37,387 nt of DNA from Desulfobacteraceae bacterium. Lineage in GTDB: Bacteria > Desulfobacterota > Desulfobacteria > Desulfobacterales > JAABSP01. The DNA is taken from the NCBI GenBank assembly GCA_011389855.1, contig JAABTM010000015.1, positions 1 to 37,387 on the forward strand, written 5' to 3'. The position numbers and the translations under genes are program-made. Positions 32,267 to 37,387 of the stretch are shown here, in pieces (position 1 is the first letter of the stretch; every line of letters begins with the position of its first letter). Below the pieces are notes generated by a model that saw only the letters and a program-made list of their open reading frames with translations, searched no databases and had not been told where the DNA came from.

Positions 32267-32446
32267 TTATGAACCATTTTTAGGTTTTTTCTTAAAAACA
32301 AAAGTAATCATACGACAAAAAAGTTGAAAACAAAATGCAAGAGCAAAAAATAATAGTTCAAAAAAGCCAGCCACTAAAGACAAAATCTCTAAACCACAAA
32401 ACAAAAAAACTATGGCTAAGATGACTATAACGATAATCCAAGTCAT
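32267..32446 (-). CDS. 59-residue two-helix membrane protein
   Basis: A leftward frame from ATG 32446 to TAA 32269-32267 encodes 59 residues with two strongly hydrophobic helices: 3-20 (WIIVIVILAIVFLFCGLE) and about 25-45 (VAGFFELLFFALAFCFQLFC), then a basic tail (KKKPKNGS). AAGG lies about 10 bases before the ATG. The amphipathic spacing, basic C-terminus and ribosome site argue for a real gene. It sits 125 bases downstream of the MORN protein gene in the same direction. Function unknown; no family recognised. Confidence 0.6.
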   Translation of the reverse strand: MTWIIVIVILAIVFLFCGLEILSLVAGFFELLFFALAFCFQLFCRMITFVFKKKPKNGS

Positions 32447-32571
32447 TACGTATTACCTTTTATATATTTCTTTTTTAAATATCAGTGAAAAATTAAGTAA
32501 ATACCGAAAAGTTATAGAATCATGTAATTAATTGCAACCACTAAGGCCTACTTTGTAATCTATCTAAAAAC

Positions 32572-34863
32572 TTACTTACCCTGATTTTCTTTTAATTTTC
32601 TATAAGCATTATTATAGAAATCGGCGTTTTCAATTGTAAACCTGTATTCTGTGCTCGGAGAATCGATACGATTTATGATAAATTTTAATGTTCCACCTTT
32701 CATCAAAGCCTTATGTAGTGAATATGATTTTTCTGTAATGCTAAATCTATCCGAATAATTAGAAGCTAGCCCCATAAATCGTTCCCCCTCTTTATCTTGA
32801 ACATGGATATAATAAGCGGTTATAATATTAGATTTTAGAGGATTAAGTCCACTATACTCAAAAAGTTGAAAATCAATATTTTTAGCATCGACAATTATAA
32901 AATCTACTCTTAACTTTGAATTATTTGTAGCTGTATTGCTAAAAGTCCCTAATATAGGTATTTTATTGGTAATATAAGGTTTGTTTGTTGATACACCGAA
33001 TTCATCGACAAAATAGCGGACATTCCAAATTCCTGTATTATGAAGATATTTTTCTCTTTGCTCTTCTCCATTTTTAAACTCGCCCTCAAAAACTTCAGCT
33101 ATTTTACCATTTATATACCATACATATGTGCCCTTTCCATACGGTTCACCATTTCTATACTCACCTTCAAATGATTTAGTTTTTCCATCATCTTTATACC
33201 AAACTGAAATGCCTACGCCAAATAATTTTCCATTTCTATGTTCACCTTGATGAGTCCTGATCTTTTTCTCACTTGTAAACATTGTCGAAGCACTTTCATA
33301 CCAAATAGAAGTCCCTTTTCCATATGGTTTTCCGTCTTTATGTTCACCTTTGTACGATCTGATCATCGAACCATTTCCATCATACCATTCATACACGCCG
33401 AGGCCATTAGGTTTTCCATTCTTATATTCACCTACATAATTTTCAATTTTACTATCAGCCTTGTACCATGTTGAATAGATTTTTTTGGATAATTTCCCAT
33501 TTTTAAATTCGCCTTTAAATTTACTGATTTTTTTTCCGCTTTCATAGTGTGTCAAAATGCCTTTCCCATGTTGTTTTCCATTCTTAAATTCACCCTCATA
33601 ATAATCGCCTTTATGCATCTCACCATTTTTAAATTCACCTCTAAAAAATCCAGTCTTATTGCCATTATTATAACATGTTGAAACTCCTTTTCCATGCATT
33701 TGACCGTCTTTATATTCGCCACTATATGTCCTGCTCATTTCGCCATTTTCATACCATGTACATTCACCTTGACCATTAGCTTCTCCATCTTTGTATTCTC
33801 CTTCATAATATTCCACTTTTTCGCCTTTTTTTAACAATGTATTTTTAAACACTGTATAGGAACCAATACCGTGCCTTTTCCCATCTTTAAATTCCCCTTC
33901 GTAATATCCAGTTTTTTCGCCTTTACTGAGCCATTTATCACTATACCACGTATAAGATCCAATGCCATTAGGAATTTCATCTTTAAATTCACCTACATAA
34001 TATGTTGTTTTTTCGTCATTTTCATACCATGTTGAAGAAATTTTTCTAATTAGTTTACCCTTTTCATATTTACCCTCATAAGAATTGATTTTTTTGCCAT
34101 TTTTATAGTATGTTACAGTGCCTTTACCGTGTTGAATTCCATTTTTAAAACCGCCCTCATAGCAATAGCCATTGTGCAACACGCCATTTATAAAAAATCC
34201 ATAAAAAGCTTTGATCTTTTTGCCATTTTCAAAGTAGGTTAAAATGCCATTCTTTTGCATTTTCCCGTCTTCATGGTCGCCTTCATAGAGCCTGATTAAT
34301 TCGCCGTTTTCATACCATGAAGAAGAGCCTTTTCCTAGCATTTTCCCTTCATTATATTCGCCGTTATAATATCTAACCTTTTCGCCATTCTCATACCAGA
34401 TATATTGCCCCTTGCCGTGCGGTTTACCGTCTTCAAAGTCACCTTTGTAATACCTAATTTTTTCGTTTTTATTCAGCCAAGTATTGTTGTACCAAGTACA
34501 TGCACCCATGCCGTGGGGGTTGCCTTTTTTAAATTCGCCTTCATAATGTCTAGTTTTTTTGTTTTTATTTAGCCATCCATTATCATACCACACATAAACG
34601 CCCTTACCATGGGATTTACCCCTTTTATAATCACCCTCATAATATCCGATTTTTTTGCCTTTTTCGTACCATATGTTGGAACCTTTCCCTTGTGCATATC
34701 CCTTATTACATTTCCCTGAATAGTCAACAGTGAGTGTGGTATGCGATACTGTTATAGGGTTCCATAATCTACAACCAGACTCGGTGTCAACAATCCATTC
34801 TCCAGCAAATACTTGTGTTGAAATAAAAAACATTGTCAGATGAAAAATAATTCGCCTACTCAT
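32572..34863 (-). CDS. Secreted MORN-repeat protein
   Basis: The 763-residue product starts with a signal peptide (RRIIFHLTMFFISTQVFA, cut before GEW) and is exported. Residues about 55-600 hold some 20 MORN-type repeats (pattern YxGEFKxGKxHGKG then WYxNG). Residues 106-287 and 288-475 are a duplicated block of seven repeats. The C-terminal 150 residues form a separate beta-rich domain (FVDEFGVSTNKPYI, then GTFSNTATNNSKLRVDFIIV) that I have seen in other bacterial exported proteins without a known role. AAGGA lies about 9 bases before the ATG. MORN proteins often act at membrane surfaces; here the repeats would face the periplasm or outside. Composition is strongly AT-rich. Confidence 0.88.
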   Translation of the reverse strand: MSRRIIFHLTMFFISTQVFAGEWIVDTESGCRLWNPITVSHTTLTVDYSGKCNKGYAQGKGSNIWYEKGKKIGYYEGDYKRGKSHGKGVYVWYDNGWLNKNKKTRHYEGEFKKGNPHGMGACTWYNNTWLNKNEKIRYYKGDFEDGKPHGKGQYIWYENGEKVRYYNGEYNEGKMLGKGSSSWYENGELIRLYEGDHEDGKMQKNGILTYFENGKKIKAFYGFFINGVLHNGYCYEGGFKNGIQHGKGTVTYYKNGKKINSYEGKYEKGKLIRKISSTWYENDEKTTYYVGEFKDEIPNGIGSYTWYSDKWLSKGEKTGYYEGEFKDGKRHGIGSYTVFKNTLLKKGEKVEYYEGEYKDGEANGQGECTWYENGEMSRTYSGEYKDGQMHGKGVSTCYNNGNKTGFFRGEFKNGEMHKGDYYEGEFKNGKQHGKGILTHYESGKKISKFKGEFKNGKLSKKIYSTWYKADSKIENYVGEYKNGKPNGLGVYEWYDGNGSMIRSYKGEHKDGKPYGKGTSIWYESASTMFTSEKKIRTHQGEHRNGKLFGVGISVWYKDDGKTKSFEGEYRNGEPYGKGTYVWYINGKIAEVFEGEFKNGEEQREKYLHNTGIWNVRYFVDEFGVSTNKPYITNKIPILGTFSNTATNNSKLRVDFIIVDAKNIDFQLFEYSGLNPLKSNIITAYYIHVQDKEGERFMGLASNYSDRFSITEKSYSLHKALMKGGTLKFIINRIDSPSTEYRFTIENADFYNNAYRKLKENQGK
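33439..34548 (-). repeat. Tandem duplication of a seven-MORN block
   Basis: Block A (34003-34548, residues 106-287) and block B (33439-34002, residues 288-475) align unit by unit. Both begin with the longer unit containing a WLxKxEK insertion (TWLNKNEK; KWLSKGEK). Both contain a shortened unit (GFFINGVLHNG; GEFKNGEMHKG) followed by EGGFKNGIQHGKG / EGEFKNGKQHGKG. Both end with a GKL-R/S-KI degenerate unit followed by STWY. Sequence has diverged since duplication. Confidence 0.8.
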
Positions 34864-35246
34864 TTCAAAATCCTTTTCTATTTCTTACGGGGATTGATAA
34901 GTAAATCTCTAAACCCAATAAAAACAAAACAATATATATTTGTCATATCGCAAGGATAGCTGAGAGTTATTGATATGAATTTGAAGTGAATGAGACTTTT
35001 ATCCTTACAGTATTTCAAAATTTTTCAACCGAATTTTCATATGGCATTTTACGGCAATTTAGAAAAGAACTCATGTTGGGTCCCAGGGTGCTATTGAGCG
35101 CTTAATGCATTAACCATTTGAATTATATGCGAAATATCTCCGGTCGCTCGAAACGCGTAATTGACAATATAGCACATAATTACAATTAGATACATCTAAC
35201 ATCGAGAATAGACCCTGGAATCCAACATGAGCCAAAATCTTTTTTT
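34864..35246. other. 383-base AT-rich gap, no gene found
   Basis: Stops are frequent in all frames and no ORF longer than about 20 codons has a ribosome site. The part from 35080 to 35160 is less AT-rich than its surroundings and may be a leftover of older DNA. The leftward promoter of the MORN gene should lie at its left end but no convincing -35/-10 pair was seen. Confidence 0.6.
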
Positions 35247-35846
35247 CTACTTCTCTTTGGATTTAATTAGAAAAGATTTTATGTTTTCACAACATCTTGA
35301 AAATGTCGGAAAAATCATATACTTTAAGAATAAACTTTTTCTTAAACTTTTTGAAAGATTGTTACGAAGATTATATATTTCATCTTCCATATCCAACAAC
35401 CCTTTTAAAAGCTTATCATTGTCAATTATTGGAAAAGATGACATAGCTTCAACCTTATTTTTTGAATTTTCATATAGCCTCTCAATTTTATGAAAAGTGT
35501 ATGAACATTCAGGATCATTGAAATAGAGATTCAGTTCTATAATTATCTTTCTTAGATCCCATATCGAAAAAAACTTATCTAATTTACTATTATAAGCCGA
35601 TTCAATCCTTTTCTCTTCAGCGTCATCTGAGCAGGCCATTAGCCTTTCCTTTAGGTGGTAAAGACTATTTGACACACGCCAAAGATCGTCCAGATATTCC
35701 TCTATCTCTATCAATACTCTTATTCTCTCCTTACGGAGTGTTGATAGGTGGACAATAAAAGCGCTAATCAAGGCGCCAGAAATTGAACCCAAAATGGCCC
35801 CAAAAACACCAATTGCACCTACAAATAGATCATGTTGAAAATTCAT
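35247..35846 (-). CDS. N-terminally membrane-anchored helical protein
   Basis: I do not recognise the family. The 199-residue product has one N-terminal hydrophobic helix at about 7-33 (VGAIGVFGAILGSISGALIS), rich in small residues, followed by a long, charged, mostly helical body with coiled-coil character (RIRVLIEIEEYLDDLWRVSN and LLDMEDEIYNLRNNL). The body is probably cytoplasmic. The ribosome site is weak. It lies between the MORN and Shedu-like genes in the same direction; a role in phage defence is possible from position only. Confidence 0.72.
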   Translation of the reverse strand: MNFQHDLFVGAIGVFGAILGSISGALISAFIVHLSTLRKERIRVLIEIEEYLDDLWRVSNSLYHLKERLMACSDDAEEKRIESAYNSKLDKFFSIWDLRKIIIELNLYFNDPECSYTFHKIERLYENSKNKVEAMSSFPIIDNDKLLKGLLDMEDEIYNLRNNLSKSLRKSLFLKYMIFPTFSRCCENIKSFLIKSKEK

Positions 35847-35934
35847 AAATTTACTGACTCTGCGTAAAACCAGTAATGCGGTTTCCAGTCAACATTAAAA
35901 TAAAACTGGGGTATCTACTTGATTCAAGGCCATA

Positions 35935-36030
35935 CTATATATTGTAATCAGCCATTCCAACGTCGTCGGTATCGAATTCGTCCTCTTCATCATTTTTGCC
36001 CGGCGGCCCGCTTGACCGACTAGTTATGCC
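35935..36030 (-). pseudogene. Possible remnant of a protein C-terminus
   Basis: Leftward, an open stretch without a start codon encodes SSGPPGKNDEEDEFDTDDVG followed by MADYNI and TAG 35937-35935. The acidic run and GC-richer codons differ from the AT-rich genes on both sides. No family recognised; it may be chance. Confidence 0.25.
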
Positions 36031-36047
36031 TTAGTTATCTATTCTTA

Positions 36048-37229
36048 TTAGAAAAGATAAGGATGATTTAAAGGTGATCCATCAAATTCCATAGCACCAT
36101 AAAGATTTTCTATAAGCCAGTCATAAGTATGAATATGAATATCATTATTATCTCTAGATTGGTTACGAGCAATTTCTTTCGTTTCTCTCATGTATGTACG
36201 CCGACCAACAATAACAATTGCTTTACTTTTAGGACGGATGTCAATTAAACCTAAACCATTTTGACTTATTTTATTAGTTGCATATCCAATATTGCGTAAT
36301 AGCCATTCTCTCCACTCTTGAATCTGTGCTACTCCTTTCCGAGCGTATTGATCAAGCTGACCATTTAATTTAAGATAAATACCAGATTTTGGAGTCTCTA
36401 ATTCGATTAATATCCAGTTAATACCTAAAGAATCCGTTGAACCTATTAAAAAATCCGGTCTATACTCTGCTCCCAAAAATTTTTGTGGTATGCAATATTT
36501 ATATCTTCCACCTAACAAAGTCGTAATAAGATGAGGATTGTTTTCGATATGTTTTTGTATTGGTTTTTCATCGTTAGCCTGAGAAATAACTTTTTCAAAT
36601 AAATCAATGTCATACTTATTAGCATAACTATTGATACTATATTTGATTAATTCTCTATGTTTAGATCCTGACCATTGCCTGATTGGGGCTAATTGTCTTG
36701 AGTGATTAGAAGATTGTTTTCTAAATGCACTAGCCTCTAAAGATTGATCATCCCTTTTTGCACGAACTTCCAGTAAATCAGGCCATGAAGCAGCACCATT
36801 ACCTCCTTTAAAATAAACACGTCCCTCCTCACCGATAGATGAAACCTCAGCAAAATAATTTTCGGATATAACTTCAACAATATCACCAGATTCAATCTGA
36901 AGTCGTTTAAGATGTTCCATACGCCTAATGAGGCTAAGATGTTTACCCCAAGCTTCAGCTTCTGAATTAGACTTAGGCTCAATTATACCATCACTATCAA
37001 TTTTTAAAAATTCAATTCGTGACATTTGAAACAAATTAGGTTCTTTAGGCCTAGGCATGTCTAAAATTTTAGCAAGATTATCTCGTAATTTTGCAGCAAC
37101 AACAAGATATGGTAAATTGCTTGATAAATTTATTCCAAGAAAGGTTAAAAGCTTTTTCTGTTCTTTTGTCGCTCCACCTATAATAGGGTTTATTGCATCT
37201 ATAACTTCTGACCAGTTTTTTTTACTCAT
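36048..37229 (-). CDS. Shedu-like (DUF4263) phage-defence nuclease
   Basis: The 393-residue product has an N-terminal part with a small beta-barrel-like region (GDIVEVISENYFAEVSS, about 115-131) and a C-terminal DUF4263 nuclease domain from about 205: an N-capping EKPIQKHIENNPHLIT helix, then RPDF (Asp259), ILIELETPK (Glu276, Glu278), and QLDQYARKGVAQIQEWREWL. The fold is PD-(D/E)xK; the third catalytic position reads Glu in ELE rather than the usual Lys, a variant I have seen in this family. Single-gene Shedu systems protect against phage, probably by DNA cleavage on infection. The ATG at 37229 has only a weak ribosome site (GAG). It ends the window's gene-bearing part. Confidence 0.8.
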   Translation of the reverse strand: MSKKNWSEVIDAINPIIGGATKEQKKLLTFLGINLSSNLPYLVVAAKLRDNLAKILDMPRPKEPNLFQMSRIEFLKIDSDGIIEPKSNSEAEAWGKHLSLIRRMEHLKRLQIESGDIVEVISENYFAEVSSIGEEGRVYFKGGNGAASWPDLLEVRAKRDDQSLEASAFRKQSSNHSRQLAPIRQWSGSKHRELIKYSINSYANKYDIDLFEKVISQANDEKPIQKHIENNPHLITTLLGGRYKYCIPQKFLGAEYRPDFLIGSTDSLGINWILIELETPKSGIYLKLNGQLDQYARKGVAQIQEWREWLLRNIGYATNKISQNGLGLIDIRPKSKAIVIVGRRTYMRETKEIARNQSRDNNDIHIHTYDWLIENLYGAMEFDGSPLNHPYLF

Positions 37230-37267
37230 ATTATACTCAAAAAAAAATTAAGATGGCATAAAATAGT

Positions 37268-37273
37268 ATTATA
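37268..37273 (-). promoter_or_regulatory. Candidate -10 box of the Shedu-like gene
   Basis: Leftward, a perfect TATAAT lies 38 bases upstream of the ATG. No -35 match is found at 16-18 bases, so only the -10 element is supported. Confidence 0.4.
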
Positions 37274-37387
37274 CAGAATCATGGTATAACAGATATTGCA
37301 GAATCAGTAGTGTTCGGTGTACCATTTGCTGAGAAGGCGTTGGCTTTTATTAAGCCATAAATCATATGTTTATTGAATGAAATCAAT

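Noticed and set aside
35227-35493. A rightward 88-codon frame opposite the membrane-anchored helical protein
   Set aside because: The opposite strand holds a longer frame with a clear membrane helix and amphipathic body; this frame is Phe/Leu/Ser-rich as expected for a shadow.
37283-37361. A rightward open stretch ending in VFGVPFAEKALAFIKP near the right edge
   Set aside because: It has no start codon or ribosome site and follows an in-frame stop closely; it may be chance.

Overview
The window is chromosomal DNA from a GC-rich bacterium. The gene set best fits an anaerobic member of the Desulfobacterota (Desulfobacterales-like): an anaerobe-type phenylacetate-CoA ligase with an ACT-domain companion, a DUF134 regulator beside Mrp, QueH in place of QueG, rubrerythrin, and a PilB-like ATPase carrying a GAF domain. 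This placement is inference from gene content; there is no rRNA or other marker gene to settle it. Two compositional halves are obvious. Bases 1 to about 29,160 are GC-rich, tightly packed and mostly ordinary. From about 29,165 to the end the DNA becomes progressively AT-rich and holds accessory genes.

Layout of the GC-rich part. A 5'-truncated TlpA-like thioredoxin (+) meets citrate synthase (-) tail to tail. Citrate synthase has a consensus sigma-70 promoter. Rightward genes follow: a CapD/WbpM-type sugar-nucleotide dehydratase, a crotonase, phenylacetate-CoA ligase, and the wreck of a tandem-ACT protein that has lost its middle. A small membrane protein with a clear promoter and a GAF-PilB/GspE ATPase come next. 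A leftward six-gene operon (DUF134, mrp, maf, yggS, queH, M48-TPR protease) converges on that ATPase. A rightward operon at 14.8-21.8 kb encodes an Hsp70 side-system: a 922-aa TPR protein with a polylysine head and acidic Phe-Asp tract, a J-like protein with SPE instead of HPD, a GrpE-like protein with a Trp-rich N-terminus, a short-lidded Hsp70, and a zinc-ribbon protein translationally coupled to pyrD. Rubrerythrin, a secreted chalcone-isomerase-like protein and a UspA protein follow, closed by a strong terminator. A leftward four-gene operon (nitroreductase, GlcD-like flavin oxidase, an eroded Ski2-like helicase, an SDR-DUF2867 protein) ends the block.

Layout of the accessory part, all genes leftward. 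It holds a ParE-type toxin-antitoxin pair, a SEC-C protein, a short ORF, MazEF with its promoter, and a zeta-like P-loop kinase with a small partner. Then come a probable 5' fragment of a group II intron (+ strand), a 59-aa two-helix membrane protein, a secreted MORN-repeat protein built by duplication of a seven-repeat block, a membrane-anchored helical protein, and a Shedu-like (DUF4263) nuclease. It reads as a toxin-antitoxin and phage-defence island.

The best candidates for something undescribed are the five-gene Hsp70 side-system, the helicase whose motifs II, III and VI have decayed while motif I is intact, and the MORN / small membrane protein / helical membrane protein / Shedu neighbourhood. 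No tRNA, rRNA, CRISPR array or complete insertion sequence was seen.
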